Notes: a model not told the origin generated them from the letters alone. A DNA stretch of 64,000 nt from Streptomyces marinisediminis (GCF_026262575.1 NZ_JAPKFL010000008.1:1-64000); one strand, 5' to 3'. Shown: positions 8,626-20,723, counted from the stretch's first letter. Translations and numbers: made by a program.

Positions 8626-10220
8626 CCACACCCACCCCGCTGACGGACGCCGCCCGCCCGGTGCCCGGACCCACGCCGCCCGCCACCGTGCGCCGGTTCC
8701 TGCGGCACGCGCACGAGCGCCCGGACCAGGTCGCCGTGGAGGAGGCGGACGGCACCACGCTGACCTACGCCGCGCTGCGGTCGGCCGCCCGCGCGCGGGC
8801 GCGGGAGCTGGCGGCGGAGGGCGTGCGGCCGGGGTTCCGGGTGGCCGTCGAGCGCGGCTACGGCACCGGGTACGTCGTGAGCCTGCTGGCCACCTGGCTG
8901 CTGGACGCCGTCGCGGTGCCGCTGGACCCGGCGTCCCCGGCCGAGCGGCGCCGCTACCAGGTCCGGCGGGCCGACTGCCGCGCGGCGGTCACCGGCGCGC
9001 ACGCCGACGGCGTCGTGCGGGAGGCCGTCGCCCGGAACACCGCCGCCGCCGCCGAGGCAGAGGCCGCCGCCGGGCCCGCCGGCGCGGCGTCCCTCGGCGC
9101 GGAGCCGGTCGGCACGGAGCCGGCCGCGTACGTGCTGTTCACCTCCGGCTCCACCGGACTGCCCAAGGGCGTCGAGATCGGGCACGCCGGGCTGCTCGGC
9201 ATGCTCGACCACTTCTCGGGCCTGGCGGAGCTGGGCCCCGGCGGGCGGATGCTCGCGCACAGCAGCGTGGTGTTCGACATGTCGGTGCCCGAGATGCTGA
9301 TGCCGCTGACCAGCGGCGGCACCCTCGTCGTCGCGCCCGAACGGTGCGCCCGCAACCCGGAGTTCTTCGCCCGCTGGCTGCGCGAGCGGCCCGCCTGCGT
9401 GGCGTTCGCCACGCCCAGCCAGCTCCGGCTGCTCCTGCCGTTCCTGGCCGGGGCCCGGGTCTTCACCCACCTGTTCAGCGGCGGGGAGGCGCTGTCCGCC
9501 GCCCTGGCCACGGAGCTGGACGCGGTCACGGGCACGCTGTGGAACGCCTACGGGCCGACCGAGACCACGGTGTGCGCGCTGTGCGCGCGCCTGGAGCCGC
9601 CCCACCGCGACCCGCTGCCGATCGGCGAGCCCGTCCCGGGACTGCGCGCGCGGGTGTTGGACGCCGACCGGCGGCCGGTGCCCGACGGGACCGTGGGCGA
9701 GCTGTGCCTGTCCGGCGTCGCGGTGGCCCGCGGGTACGTCGGCAGCCCGGAGCTGACCGCCCGGTCCTTCACCACGGAACCGGACGGCACCCGCACCTAC
9801 CACACCGGCGACCTGGTGCGCGTCGGCCCGGACGGCCGCTTCACCTTCCACGGCCGGGCGGACGACCAGGTCAAGATCCGCGGCCACCGCGTCGAGCTGG
9901 GCGAGATCGAGACGGTCGCCGAGCGGGTGCCCGGCGTGGCGCAGGCGGTGGCGGTGCTCTCCGACGTGCTGCGCGGGCGTCCCGAACTGCACCTGGCCGT
10001 CGTCGCCGACCCGCGGGAGGCGGCCGGTCCCGAGGGCGCCCGGGCCCTGGAGAGCGCGCTGCGGGAGCGGCTGCACCGGGAGCTGCCCGTCGCCATGCGC
10101 CCGGGGCGCCTGCTGTTCTTCCCCGGCCTGCCCCGCAACCGCGCGGGCAAGACCAGCAGGCCCGACGTCCGGCGCCTGGTCGACGAGCACCTGCGCCCCG
10201 GCCCGCCCGGCCCCGCCTGA
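8622..10220 (+). CDS. Free-standing NRPS adenylation domain
   Basis: 532 residues of adenylation domain only: [11 protein letters not shown] (about 173), a FDMSVPEM core, [21 protein letters not shown] and the C-terminal lysine in RNRAGKTSR. No carrier domain follows. ATG overlaps the upstream stop as ATGA, so it is translationally coupled to the T-C-A-T gene. It presumably activates the starter residue and loads it on the orphan N-terminal T of that protein (inference). The code read by eye is D-M-P-F-F-G-A-V-C-K; I cannot match it to a known amino acid. MbtH, two genes' spacing downstream, is the expected partner. Confidence 0.92.
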   Translation: MTTPTPLTDAARPVPGPTPPATVRRFLRHAHERPDQVAVEEADGTTLTYAALRSAARARARELAAEGVRPGFRVAVERGYGTGYVVSLLATWLLDAVAVPLDPASPAERRRYQVRRADCRAAVTGAHADGVVREAVARNTAAAAEAEAAAGPAGAASLGAEPVGTEPAAYVLFTSGSTGLPKGVEIGHAGLLGMLDHFSGLAELGPGGRMLAHSSVVFDMSVPEMLMPLTSGGTLVVAPERCARNPEFFARWLRERPACVAFATPSQLRLLLPFLAGARVFTHLFSGGEALSAALATELDAVTGTLWNAYGPTETTVCALCARLEPPHRDPLPIGEPVPGLRARVLDADRRPVPDGTVGELCLSGVAVARGYVGSPELTARSFTTEPDGTRTYHTGDLVRVGPDGRFTFHGRADDQVKIRGHRVELGEIETVAERVPGVAQAVAVLSDVLRGRPELHLAVVADPREAAGPEGARALESALRERLHRELPVAMRPGRLLFFPGLPRNRAGKTSRPDVRRLVDEHLRPGPPGPA

Positions 10221-10271
10221 CGCCCTCCGGCGCGCCCCCGGCGCCCGGCCCGGCCCCGCCCGCACCCCCGC

Positions 10272-10317
<46 letters not shown>

Positions 10318-10332
10318 AAAGGAAGCACAGCG

Positions 10333-10539
10333 ATGAGCGAGCCCACCACCGAGACCCGCTACCAGGTCGTCCGCAACGACGAGGAGCAGTACAGCATCTG
10401 GGCCGAGGGGCGGCCGATGCCCGCCGGCTGGCACGCCACCGGCGTCACCGGCAGCCAGGACGAGTGCCTGGCCCACATCGGGGAGGTGTGGACGGACATG
10501 CGGCCCAAGAGTCTGCGCGTCGCCATGGGCGAGGGCTGA
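10333..10539 (+). CDS. MbtH-like protein
   Basis: 68 residues with the family pattern [18 protein letters not shown] and WTDMRP. MbtH proteins bind NRPS adenylation domains and help them fold and work. The start is fixed by AAGGAAG eight bases upstream. It is the last gene of the NRPS transcript: a strong hairpin follows its stop. It may also serve the Cy-A-T enzyme at 29191, since no second MbtH gene is seen in the window. Confidence 0.96.
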   Translation: MSEPTTETRYQVVRNDEEQYSIWAEGRPMPAGWHATGVTGSQDECLAHIGEVWTDMRPKSLRVAMGEG

Positions 10540-10551
10540 ACCGACACCGAC

Positions 10552-10595
10552 CGGTCGGGCGCCGGGCGCCGCACGCGGCGCCCGGCGCCCGACCG
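10552..10595 (+). terminator. Strong stem-loop after the MbtH gene
   Basis: A perfect 20-bp inverted repeat (arms 10552-10571 and 10576-10595) with a CACG tetraloop. There is no T-tract, as is usual in high-GC actinobacteria. It stands between the NRPS genes and the exporter gene, so it may end the transcript or lower read-through into the exporter. Confidence 0.75.
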
Positions 10596-10620
10596 CCGCC
10601 GAGACTCGTGGAGGACAGCC

Positions 10621-11832
10621 GTGTGGGCGCTTCTTCGCCACAACGCGCAGTTCCGCCGGCTGTTCACCGGCGAGGCCGTCTCCAGCTTCGGAGACAGCGC
10701 CATGTTCCTGTCCCTGGCCATCTGGGCGAAGGACCTCACCGGCTCGGACGCCGCCGCCGGGGCCGTCGTGCTGGCCCTGACCGTGCCCGGGCTGGCCGCC
10801 CCGCTGCTGGGCCACCTGGTGGACCGGGTGCGCCGCAAGCCGCTGCTGCTGCGGATGTACGGCGCCATGGCGGTGCTCGTGCTGTCCCTGCTGGCGGTGC
10901 GGGACGCGGGCGAGCTGTGGATCATCTACGTGGTCGCCGTCGCCTACGGGGTGCTCGTGTCCACCCCGGCGCGGCAGGCGCTGCTCAAGGACCTGCTGCG
11001 CTCCTCGCAGGCGGTGGAGGCCAGGGCGCTGCTCATCGCCACCCGGGAGGGCGTGCGCATCCTCTCCCCGGTGGCGGGCGCCGGTGTGTACGTCGCGTTC
11101 GGCGGCGGCGCGCTGGCCGTCCTGGGGGCCCTGACCCTGGTCGTGGCGGCGCTGCTGCTGGCCTCGGTCCACGTGGTGGAGTCCGAGCCGGAGCCCGCCG
11201 AGCGGTTCCGCACCGCGGTGATCGCCGGGTTCCGGTTCCTGCCGCGGGTTCCGCTGCTGTTCCGGCTGACGCTGGCCATGGTGCTCTTCCTGGGCGTCGT
11301 GGGCATGCTGGAGACCGCCGCCTTCGCCGCCGTGGACCAGGGGCTGGGGCGGCCGGCCGCGTTCATCGGGGTGCTCGCCTCGGTCCAGGGCGTCGGCTCC
11401 GTGCTGGGCGGGCTGCTCGCCGCCCGGCTCGCCCGGCGGTTCGGGGACGTGGGGACGAGCGTGGTGGGGTACGCGGTCATCGCGGCCGGGCTGCTGCTGT
11501 GCGTCACCCGGCACGAGGCGCCGTTCCTGGCGGGCGCCGCGCTCATCGGCGTGGGGCTGCCGCTGCTCGCCGTGGTGCTGGGCACCGCCTGCCACCTGTA
11601 CGCGCCCGCCCGCATGCAGGGCCGGGTCAACGCCGTCGTCAACACCGCGCGGGACGGGGCGCAGTCGCTCTCCCTGGCCGCCGGGGCCGCGGTGATCGGG
11701 ATGGTGGACTACCGGGTGCTGTACGGCGTGATGGCCGTCGCCACCCTGGGGTGCGCGCTCTCCCTGCTCGTGCGCCGCGTCACGGCCCCCGAGGTGGTGC
11801 CCTCGCTGGCGGACGCGGACGAGCGGGCGTGA
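10621..11832 (+). CDS. MFS transporter, probable peptide exporter
   Basis: 403 residues, starting at GTG behind GGAGG (about 10610). The N-terminus (FRRLFTGEAVSSFGDSAMF) and the loop HLVDRVRRKPLLL are typical of MFS_3/EntS-like siderophore and drug exporters; hydrophobic segments for about 10-12 helices run through the protein. It follows the NRPS genes on the same strand and is separated from them only by the hairpin at 10552-10595, so export of the peptide product is the likely role. It could equally protect the producer. Its neighbour on the other side, pgl, is convergent. Confidence 0.9.
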   Translation: MWALLRHNAQFRRLFTGEAVSSFGDSAMFLSLAIWAKDLTGSDAAAGAVVLALTVPGLAAPLLGHLVDRVRRKPLLLRMYGAMAVLVLSLLAVRDAGELWIIYVVAVAYGVLVSTPARQALLKDLLRSSQAVEARALLIATREGVRILSPVAGAGVYVAFGGGALAVLGALTLVVAALLLASVHVVESEPEPAERFRTAVIAGFRFLPRVPLLFRLTLAMVLFLGVVGMLETAAFAAVDQGLGRPAAFIGVLASVQGVGSVLGGLLAARLARRFGDVGTSVVGYAVIAAGLLLCVTRHEAPFLAGAALIGVGLPLLAVVLGTACHLYAPARMQGRVNAVVNTARDGAQSLSLAAGAAVIGMVDYRVLYGVMAVATLGCALSLLVRRVTAPEVVPSLADADERA

Positions 11833-11845
11833 GCGGCGCCCCACG

Positions 11846-11891
11846 CGCGTCCGCACCCGGCCCACCGCGTGGCGGGGCGGGGGCGGACGCG
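11846..11891. terminator. Inverted repeat between convergent genes
   Basis: CGCGTCCGC (11846-11854) and GCGGACGCG (11883-11891) form a 9-bp stem with a long loop between the MFS stop and the pgl stop. It is placed to end both transcripts. Confidence 0.45.
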
Positions 11892-11896
11892 GGTGG

Positions 11897-12679
11897 TCAG
11901 GACGGGGTGGGCGCGTGCTCGGCGGGCAGCCGGGCGGCGGCGGCCTCGTCGACCAGCCACAGCGTGCGCTCGCGGCCACGGGCGCCGGCCGCCGGGGCCC
12001 GCACCTCGTCGGCTCCGCCCAGCGCGAGCGCGACCGCCTCGGCCTTCGCCTCCCCGGCGACGACGCACCACACCTCGCGCGCCGCGCGGATGGCGGGAAG
12101 CGTCAGCGAGACGCGGGTGGGCGGCGGCTTGGGCGAGTCGTGCACCCCGACGACCGTGCGCTCGCGCTCGCGCACGCCCGGCAGCCCCGGGAAGAGGGAG
12201 GCGACGTGGGCGTCCGGGCCGAGGCCGAGGAGCAGCACGTCGAAGGCGGGCACCGGGCCGCCGTCCTCCGGGAGCGCGGCCGCCGACAGCTCGGCGGCGT
12301 ACCCCTCGGCCGCCGCGTCGGCGTCGTCGGCGAACGTGCCGCCCGCCGGCTCCATCGGGTGCACCCGGGCCGGGTCCAGCGGGACGGCGTCCAGCAGGGC
12401 CTCGCGGGCCTGGGTCTCGTTGCGGTCGGCGTGGCCCGCGGGCAGGAAGCGCTCGTCGCCCCACCACACTTCCAGCCGCCCCCAGTCGACGGAGTCGCGC
12501 GCCGGGGAGGCGGCCAGCGCGGCGAGCACCGCGATGCCGGTGCCGCCGCCGGTGAGGACGACCGAGGCCTCGCCGCGTTCGCTCTGGGCCGCCACGAGGG
12601 CGGTGACGAGCCGGGCCGCGGTGGCCCGGGCCACCTCCTGCTCGTCCCTGTGGACCACGACCTGCGGGGTGAGCGTCAT
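11897..12679 (-). CDS. pgl: 6-phosphogluconolactonase
   Basis: Hydrolyses 6-phosphogluconolactone in the oxidative pentose phosphate pathway. 260 residues with VLTGGGTGIAVL, WWGDERFLP and the LGLGPDAHVASLFPG active-site region (commonly GDGHTASLFPG). The ATG overlaps the opcA stop as ATGA, with AAAGG upstream. It is the last gene of the tkt-tal-zwf-opcA-pgl operon. Confidence 0.96.
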   Translation of the reverse strand: MTLTPQVVVHRDEQEVARATAARLVTALVAAQSERGEASVVLTGGGTGIAVLAALAASPARDSVDWGRLEVWWGDERFLPAGHADRNETQAREALLDAVPLDPARVHPMEPAGGTFADDADAAAEGYAAELSAAALPEDGGPVPAFDVLLLGLGPDAHVASLFPGLPGVRERERTVVGVHDSPKPPPTRVSLTLPAIRAAREVWCVVAGEAKAEAVALALGGADEVRAPAAGARGRERTLWLVDEAAAARLPAEHAPTPS

Positions 12680-13704
12680 CGCGCTGCCGCCTTTCCCGTA
12701 GTGGACTTGCCCGAGCGCCTGGACCGGGCGGGTTCCCCGCTGGGCGCGGCCTGAACGGCCGCGGGGGCACCCAGGTTCTCCAGGCCGTGGCACAGGGCGT
12801 GGTGGTAGGCCTCGTCGGGGTCCAGGCGGCGCAGCTCCTCGGCGATGAGCTCGGCCGTGGAGCGGCGGTGCAGCGCGACGTGCCGGTCGGGCTGCCCGGG
12901 GACGGCCAGCGCCGCCAGCCGCCCGTCGGGCCGGTCGAGGCAGATCTCGCCGTCCGGGGTGGCCAGGCGCACGGCGGTGATGCCGGGCCCCTCGGACACG
13001 TTCCGCTCGACCGGGACGCCGAGCCGGTCGGCCAGCCACAGCGCCAGCAGCTCGGTGCTGGGGTTGTACTCCTCGCCCTCGACGACGGCCGCGGTGACCC
13101 GGGGGCGCTGCCGGCCCAGCGGCTGCTGGTCCAGCGCGGCGGCGAGCACGCTGCGCCAGGGGGTGATCCGGGTCCAGGCCAGGTCGGTGTCGCCGGGCGC
13201 GTAGGTCTGGGCGCGGTGGGCCAGGGTGGCCACCGGGTCCTCGGCGGCGGCGCTGTCGGTGATGCGCCGCTGGGCGAGCGTGCCCAGCAGGTCGGCCGCG
13301 GGGCTGCTGGGCGCGTCCTCGGGCCACCAGACGACGACGGGCGCGTCCGGCAGGAGCAGCGGCAGCACCACGGAGGAGGCGTGCCCGGCCAGCTCCCCGT
13401 GCAGCCGCAGCAGGACGGTCTCGCCGGTGCCGGACTCGCCGCCGAGGCGCACCTCGGCGTCCAGGCGGGCCTGGGCGCGGTCGCGCGGCGAGCGGCCCGG
13501 GCGGCGGATGACGACCAGGATGCGCGAGGGGTGCTCGCGCGACGCGTCGCTCGCGGCCTTCAGCGCGTCGTAGTGGTTGCCCTCGTCGGTGACGATGACC
13601 AGGGTCAGCACCATGCCGACGGCCGGGAACCCGGCCGCCCGCCGCGCCTTGACCAGCGCCGCGTTGACCTGCCCTGACGTGGTGTGCGTGAGGTCGATGT
13701 TCAT
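12676..13704 (-). CDS. opcA: OpcA, glucose-6-phosphate dehydrogenase assembly protein
   Basis: 342 residues matching the actinobacterial/cyanobacterial OpcA family, which activates Zwf allosterically. Seen: LVIVTDEGNHYDAL near the N-terminus, VVVWWPEDAP in the middle and a basic, low-complexity C-terminal tail (RSRRSGKSTTGK). Its ATG overlaps the zwf stop and its stop overlaps the pgl start, both as ATGA, so the three proteins are made from coupled cistrons. Confidence 0.95.
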   Translation of the reverse strand: MNIDLTHTTSGQVNAALVKARRAAGFPAVGMVLTLVIVTDEGNHYDALKAASDASREHPSRILVVIRRPGRSPRDRAQARLDAEVRLGGESGTGETVLLRLHGELAGHASSVVLPLLLPDAPVVVWWPEDAPSSPAADLLGTLAQRRITDSAAAEDPVATLAHRAQTYAPGDTDLAWTRITPWRSVLAAALDQQPLGRQRPRVTAAVVEGEEYNPSTELLALWLADRLGVPVERNVSEGPGITAVRLATPDGEICLDRPDGRLAALAVPGQPDRHVALHRRSTAELIAEELRRLDPDEAYHHALCHGLENLGAPAAVQAAPSGEPARSRRSGKSTTGKAAAR

Positions 13705-15245
13705 GGCCGGCGCCAGCTCCTACCGTCGCGTGCGAGCATCTCGTCGGCCGCCTTGGGCCCCCAGGTCCCGGCGGTGTACGGCTCGGGCTTGCCGTGCCCG
13801 TCCCAGTACGCCTCCACGGGGTCGAGGATCTCCCAGGACCGTTCGACCTCCTGGTGGCGCGGGAAGAGGTTGGCGTCCCCGAGCAGGACGTCGAGGATCA
13901 GCCGCTCGTACGCCTCCGGGCTGGACTCGGTGAAGGACTCGCCGTAGGCGAAGTCCATCGTCACGTCGCGGATCTCCATCGAGGTGCCCGGCACCTTGGA
14001 ACCGAACCTGATCGTGACGCCCTCGTCCGGCTGCACCCGGATGACCAGGGCGTTCTGGCCGAGCTCCTGGGTGTCGGTGGCGTCGAAGGGCGAGTAGGGG
14101 GCGCGCTGGAAGACCACGGCGATCTCGGTGACCCGGCGGCCGAGCCGCTTGCCGGTGCGCAGGTAGAAGGGCACGCCCGCCCAGCGCCGGTTGTCGATCT
14201 CCAGCTTGATCGCGGCGAAGGTGTCCGTCTTGGACTTGGGGTCGATGCCCTCTTCCTCCAGGTAGCCGAGCACCTTCCGGCCGCCCTGCCAGCCCGCGGT
14301 GTACTGCCCGCGCACGGTGTGCTTGCCCAGGTCGGACGGCAGCCGCACGGCGTTGAGCACCTTCAGCTTCTCCAGCACCAGCGCCTTGGCGTCGAAGGAG
14401 GAGGGCTCCTCCATCGCGGTGAGCGCCAGGAGCTGGAGGAGGTGGTTCTGGATGACGTCGCGCGCGGAGCCGATGCCGTCGTAGTAGCCCGCCCGGCCGC
14501 CGATGCCGATGTCCTCGGCCATGGTGATCTGCACGTGGTCGACGTAGGAGCGGTTCCACAGCGGCTCGAACATGGTGTTGGCGAACCGCAGCGCGAGGAT
14601 GTTCTGGACCGTCTCCTTGCCGAGATAGTGGTCGATGCGGAAGACCTCGCTGGCGCGGAAGACGCCGTGGATCACCTCGTTGAGCTCCTGGGCGCTGGCC
14701 AGGTCGTGCCCGAAGGGCTTCTCCACCACGGCGCGGCGCCAGGACCCGGCGGGCGCGTCGGACAGGCCGTGCTTCTTGAGCTGCTGGACGACGGTGGGGA
14801 AGAACCGCGGGGGCACCGAGAGGTAGAAGGCGAAGTTGCCGCCGGTGCCGCGCTCCTTGTCCAGCTCGTGGATGGTGGTCTTCAGCACCTCGAAGGCCGC
14901 GTCGTCGTCGAAGACGCCGGGCACGAAGCGCATGCCCTGGGCGAGCTGCTGCCAGACCTCCTCCCGGAACGGCGTCCTGGCGTGCTCCTTGACGGCCTCG
15001 TACACGACCTGGGCGAAGTCCTCGTGCTCCCAGTCGCGGCGGGCGAAGCCGACGAGCGAGAAGCCCGGCGGCAGCAGCCCGCGGTTGGCCAGGTCGTAGA
15101 CGGCCGGCATGAGCTTCTTGCGGCTGAGGTCACCGGTGACGCCGAAGATGACCAGGCCCGACGGCCCCGCGATGCGCGGGAGCCGCCGGTCCTGTGCGTC
15201 ACGCAGCGGGTTGCCGGCGGCTGCCGCGGCTGCGTCGCTGCTCAC
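13701..15245 (-). CDS. zwf: Glucose-6-phosphate 1-dehydrogenase
   Basis: First enzyme of the oxidative pentose phosphate pathway. 514 residues with the coenzyme loop GVTGDLSRKK and the catalytic RIDHYLGKE. The open frame runs much further upstream; I chose the GTG at 15245 because AAGGAG lies 11 bases before it and because the mature start then matches the family (short leader, then NPLRDAQDRRLPRIAGP). It begins 5 bases after the tal stop. A short alanine run (SSDAAAAAAG) precedes the conserved part. Confidence 0.95.
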   Translation of the reverse strand: MSSDAAAAAAGNPLRDAQDRRLPRIAGPSGLVIFGVTGDLSRKKLMPAVYDLANRGLLPPGFSLVGFARRDWEHEDFAQVVYEAVKEHARTPFREEVWQQLAQGMRFVPGVFDDDAAFEVLKTTIHELDKERGTGGNFAFYLSVPPRFFPTVVQQLKKHGLSDAPAGSWRRAVVEKPFGHDLASAQELNEVIHGVFRASEVFRIDHYLGKETVQNILALRFANTMFEPLWNRSYVDHVQITMAEDIGIGGRAGYYDGIGSARDVIQNHLLQLLALTAMEEPSSFDAKALVLEKLKVLNAVRLPSDLGKHTVRGQYTAGWQGGRKVLGYLEEEGIDPKSKTDTFAAIKLEIDNRRWAGVPFYLRTGKRLGRRVTEIAVVFQRAPYSPFDATDTQELGQNALVIRVQPDEGVTIRFGSKVPGTSMEIRDVTMDFAYGESFTESSPEAYERLILDVLLGDANLFPRHQEVERSWEILDPVEAYWDGHGKPEPYTAGTWGPKAADEMLARDGRSWRRP

Positions 15246-15250
15246 CTTCG

Positions 15251-16369
15251 TTACAGCTCCTTCGGGGCGAGACGTTCCAGCTCGGCCTGGGTGGAGGCGA
15301 GCAGGTCGTTCCAGGACGCCTCGAACTTCTCCACGCCCTCGCGTTCGAGCTGGGCGACGACGTCGTCGTAGGAGATGCCCAGCCGCTCGACGGCGTCCAG
15401 GTCCGCGCGGGCCCGCTCGTAGGTGCCGCGCACCGTGTCGCCGGTGATCTCGGCGTGGTCGGCGGCGGCCTCCAAGGTGGCCTCCGGCATGGTGTTGACG
15501 GTGTCGGGGGCGACCAGCTCGGTGACGTAGAGCGTGTCCGGGTAGGCCGGGTCCTTCACGCCGGTGGAGGCCCACAGCGGCCGCTGCCGGTTGGCGTTCT
15601 TGGTCTCCAGCGCCTGCCAGCGGTCGGAGGCGATGACCTCCTCGTAGGCCTGGTAGGCCAGCCGGGCGTTGGCCAGCGCGGCCTTGCCGCGCAGCGCCTT
15701 CGCCTCGTCGGTGCCCAGCGCGTCGAGCCGCTGGTCGATCTCGGTGTCCACGCGGGAGACGAAGAACGACGCCACGGAGTGGATCTGGGAGATGTCCAGC
15801 CCCTTGGCGTCGGCCTTCTCCAGACCCGTCAGGTAGGCGTCCAGCACCTCGCGGTAGCGCTCCAGCGAGAAGATCAGCGTGACGTTGACGCTGATGCCGC
15901 TGGCGATCGTCTGCGTGATGGCGGGCAGCCCGGCGAGGGTGGCCGGGATCTTGATCAGCGTGTTGGGCCGGTCGACCAGCCAGGCCAGTTGGCGGGCCTC
16001 GGCGACCGTGGCCCGGGTGTTGTGGGCCAGGCGCGGGTCGACCTCGATCGAGACGCGCCCGTCCCGGCCACCGGTGGCCTCGTGGACGGGGCGCAGGATG
16101 TCGGCCGCGTCCCGTACGTCCGCGGTCGTGATCATGCGCAGCGCCTCCTCGACGGAGACCCGGCGGAAGGCGAGGTCGCCCACCTGCTGCTCGTACCCCT
16201 CGCCCGCGGAGATCGCCTTCTGGAAGATCGACGGGTTGGTGGTGACGCCGACGACGTGCTGCTGGTCCAGCATCTCCGCGAGGTGGCCGGACGTGATGCG
16301 CCCGCGCGAGAGGTCGTCCAGCCAGATCGCCACGCCCTCGTCGCTCAGGCGCTTGAGTGCGTCTGTCAT
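15251..16369 (-). CDS. tal: Transaldolase
   Basis: Transfers dihydroxyacetone units in the non-oxidative pentose phosphate pathway. 372 residues, the long actinobacterial form. [11 protein letters not shown] near the N-terminus and the Schiff-base lysine in [11 protein letters not shown] are present. ATG is preceded by GGAG about 10 bases upstream. It lies 41 bases after tkt and 5 bases before zwf. Confidence 0.96.
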   Translation of the reverse strand: MTDALKRLSDEGVAIWLDDLSRGRITSGHLAEMLDQQHVVGVTTNPSIFQKAISAGEGYEQQVGDLAFRRVSVEEALRMITTADVRDAADILRPVHEATGGRDGRVSIEVDPRLAHNTRATVAEARQLAWLVDRPNTLIKIPATLAGLPAITQTIASGISVNVTLIFSLERYREVLDAYLTGLEKADAKGLDISQIHSVASFFVSRVDTEIDQRLDALGTDEAKALRGKAALANARLAYQAYEEVIASDRWQALETKNANRQRPLWASTGVKDPAYPDTLYVTELVAPDTVNTMPEATLEAAADHAEITGDTVRGTYERARADLDAVERLGISYDDVVAQLEREGVEKFEASWNDLLASTQAELERLAPKEL

Positions 16370-16410
16370 GGGAATTGCATCTCCTGCTTGTCGCTTGTCG
16401 GGTACGTGCG

Positions 16411-18492
<2,082 letters not shown>

Positions 18493-19286
18493 CCTGGCTC
18501 AGGGCTCCTCTCGCGTACGAAAAAGCCGGTGACCTGTCCCTTCACCGCGCGCTGCCGAGCCTACCGCCGACCGTGCCGCCGCCTTCGCAGGTACTCGATC
18601 CGTGGTCACCGCCCCACGGTTACCCCTTTCCTGGGCAACCCTCACCTCCCGCCCGATATTTCCCCGTCCCTCCTCCACCCCCTGCCCCCGCCCCGCACCG
18701 GCGCTCGCGCCACCGCGCGCCGTCGTCCCGGTCCGCGCCGCCGCGCCCGCCATCGCGCTGCGGTCCGCGTCCGGGCGCGCCGGCATCCCGGGCCGCCGCG
18801 TCGCGGTGCCCGCACGACCCGCCGCAGGCGTGCCCCCGCTTCCCGCCCGCCGGGCCGCCGGGCACCCGGCGGCGCACCGCTCGTCCCGCGCCCGCGGGCC
18901 GCGGTCCGGTCCGCATGCGCCGCACCCGACCGCCGTGCCGCATTCCACGGTGCGCCGTCGCGGCCCGCCGCAGGCCCGCCGCTCCTCCTCGCCCGCCGCT
19001 CCTCGCCCGCCGCCGGACGGAGCCGCCCTCCCGCCCGCTCCGTGCCGCCGCACCCGCCGGCCCGCGGCCCCTTTCCCGGACGCCGCCGCGTCACGGTCCG
19101 GACCGTGGGCGGGTGCGCGGGCGCCGGTACCGCTTCCGGCGCATACCGCCCAACACGGCCACCCCCCGAGCGGCCCGTGTATGGCGGCCGTCTAAAGTGG
19201 CGTGGTACGTGAGAGCCGTCCGGGCGCCCCCGGAGGCCTCGCCCGTTCCGCGCGGCGCGAGCCGCGGATGTCACTTGTGATCAGGG
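18493..19286. other. tkt-ctaB divergent intergenic region, 794 bp
   Basis: No open frame here has convincing family similarity. The middle (18640-19060) is extremely C-rich on the plus strand. Both divergent promoters should lie here, the ctaB one near 19150-19260, but I see no clear -35/-10 pair. Confidence 0.6.
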
Positions 19287-20237
19287 GTGTTCGTGACGGC
19301 CGTCGAATCCCGCCCTGCGGGGGTGCTCGCGCCGGACCAGAAGGGCCGAGCTCCGTTCCCGGCCCGGGTGAAGGCGTTCGTGGCCCTCACCAAGCCGCGC
19401 ATCATCGAGCTCCTGCTGATCACCACCGTCCCGGTGATGTTCCTGGCCGCCGGGGGCGTGCCGGACCTGGGCCTGGTGGCGGCCACCTGCGTCGGCGGCT
19501 ACCTGTCCGCGGGCGGCGCGAACGCGCTGAACATGTACATCGACCGCGACATCGACGCCCTGATGACGCGCACGGCACACCGCCCGCTGGTCACCGGGGT
19601 CCTGCGGCCCTGGGAAGGCCTGGTCTTCGGTCTCGCGCTCGCGGTCGTCTCCACGCTGTGGTTCGGCCTCCTGGTCAACTGGCTCTCGGCCGCGCTGTCG
19701 CTGGGCGCGCTGCTGTTCTACGTCGTCGTCTACACCATGCTGCTGAAGCGGCGGACCACGCAGAACATCGTGTGGGGCGGCATCGCCGGCTGCATGCCGG
19801 TGCTGATCGGCTGGTCCTCGGTGACGAACGAGGTGAGCTGGGCGGCCGTGGTGCTCTTCCTGGTGATCTTCTTCTGGACGCCGCCGCACTACTGGCCGCT
19901 GTCGATGAAGGTCAAGGACGACTACGCGCGCGTCGGCGTGCCGATGCTGCCCGTGGTCGCCTCCAACCGGGTGGTGGCCCGGCAGATCGTCCTCTACAGC
20001 TGGGTGATGGTCGGCGTCTCGCTGCTGCTGTGGCCGCTGGGGTACGTCGGCTGGTTCTACACCTCCGTCGCGCTGGCCGCGGGCGGCTGGTGGCTGTGGG
20101 AGGCGCACGCGCTGCAGTCGCGGGCCAAGTCGGGGGTGACGGGCCCGGGGCTCAAGGAGATGCGCCTGTTCCACTGGTCCATCACCTACGTCTCGCTCCT
20201 GTTCATCGCCGTGGCGGTCGACCCCTTCCTGCGCTGA
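19287..20237 (+). CDS. ctaB: Protohaem IX farnesyltransferase (haem O synthase)
   Basis: Membrane prenyltransferase of the UbiA family that makes haem O for cytochrome oxidase. About nine hydrophobic segments; the first aspartate-rich motif is [12 protein letters not shown] and the second region is [13 protein letters not shown]. The start is GTG at 19287 or GTG at 19293; the AGGGG at 19283-19287 fits the second better, giving VTAVESRP. ctaA, for the next step, lies nearby on the other strand. Confidence 0.95.
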   Translation: MFVTAVESRPAGVLAPDQKGRAPFPARVKAFVALTKPRIIELLLITTVPVMFLAAGGVPDLGLVAATCVGGYLSAGGANALNMYIDRDIDALMTRTAHRPLVTGVLRPWEGLVFGLALAVVSTLWFGLLVNWLSAALSLGALLFYVVVYTMLLKRRTTQNIVWGGIAGCMPVLIGWSSVTNEVSWAAVVLFLVIFFWTPPHYWPLSMKVKDDYARVGVPMLPVVASNRVVARQIVLYSWVMVGVSLLLWPLGYVGWFYTSVALAAGGWWLWEAHALQSRAKSGVTGPGLKEMRLFHWSITYVSLLFIAVAVDPFLR

Positions 20238-20312
20238 CGCCGCGCGCTCCGGCCGGACGGCGTGGTCCACGCCACGTGCGCCCTCGGCGATACCGGCGAG
20301 TAGCATCGGGGT

Positions 20313-20696
20313 ATGGCTGAGACGCAGGACAACGGGACGACGAACACGACCGGTACCGCCGAGCCGGAGGCCCCGGCCGCGGCCAAGCGCGCCGCACGGC
20401 ACGTGGCCCGGCTGACCAAGCAGATCACCGCGTTCGCCGAACGGCACGGCGGCAGCGCGGAGGGGCAGCTTTCCTACGTGGGACAGCGCGGAGTGCGCAT
20501 CGTGCTGGTCGGCCGGGACGGCACCTGGGGCGACCTGATGGCCCCCCACCACGGCATCGCCGAGCAGGCGGTGCGGCGGGCGGGCATCACCGTGCGGGAG
20601 CACTTCGACGGCGAGATGGCGGCCCGCGTCCGCACCGGCCCCTACGAGTGGTCGCGCATGGCGGGCATCCAGGTCGGCGGCCCGAGCAACACCTGA
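20313..20696 (+). CDS. Conserved small cytosolic protein, function unknown
   Basis: 127 residues: an acidic, Thr/Ala-rich N-terminal 25 residues, then a compact domain (KQITAFAERHGGSAEGQLSYVGQRGVRI is its start). I recall conserved hypothetical proteins at this place between ctaB and ctaA in Streptomyces, but I do not recognise a function. No strong ribosome binding site is seen; TAGCAT sits about 12 bases before the ATG, so a short-leader transcript is possible. A 15-base palindrome (20259-20273) lies 40 bases upstream and could be an operator. Confidence 0.75.
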   Translation: MAETQDNGTTNTTGTAEPEAPAAAKRAARHVARLTKQITAFAERHGGSAEGQLSYVGQRGVRIVLVGRDGTWGDLMAPHHGIAEQAVRRAGITVREHFDGEMAARVRTGPYEWSRMAGIQVGGPSNT

Positions 20697-20706
20697 CCCC
20701 GCGGGG

Positions 20707-20723
20707 CCCGCCCCCGGGGCGGG
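20707..20723. terminator. GC palindrome after the conserved hypothetical gene
   Basis: CCCGCCCC and GGGGCGGG face each other almost directly after the stop codon at 20696, in the gap between convergent genes. Position, rather than loop geometry, suggests termination. Confidence 0.35.

Noticed and set aside
5017-8631. Long minus-strand frames over the NRPS genes (also 3333-5360 and 7902-10349)
   Set aside because: Antisense shadows with low-complexity products; no ribosome binding sites or family motifs.
5466-10220. A 1584-codon open frame on the plus strand over the T-C-A-T and A genes
   Set aside because: Out-of-frame shadow of GC-rich coding DNA. Its product is an Arg/Gly/Ala/Pro-rich string without domains, while the other frame gives complete NRPS domains.
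15246-15575. Upstream extension of zwf and a separate gene there
   Set aside because: This is the 3' end of tal in another frame; the zwf start at 15245 has its own binding site.
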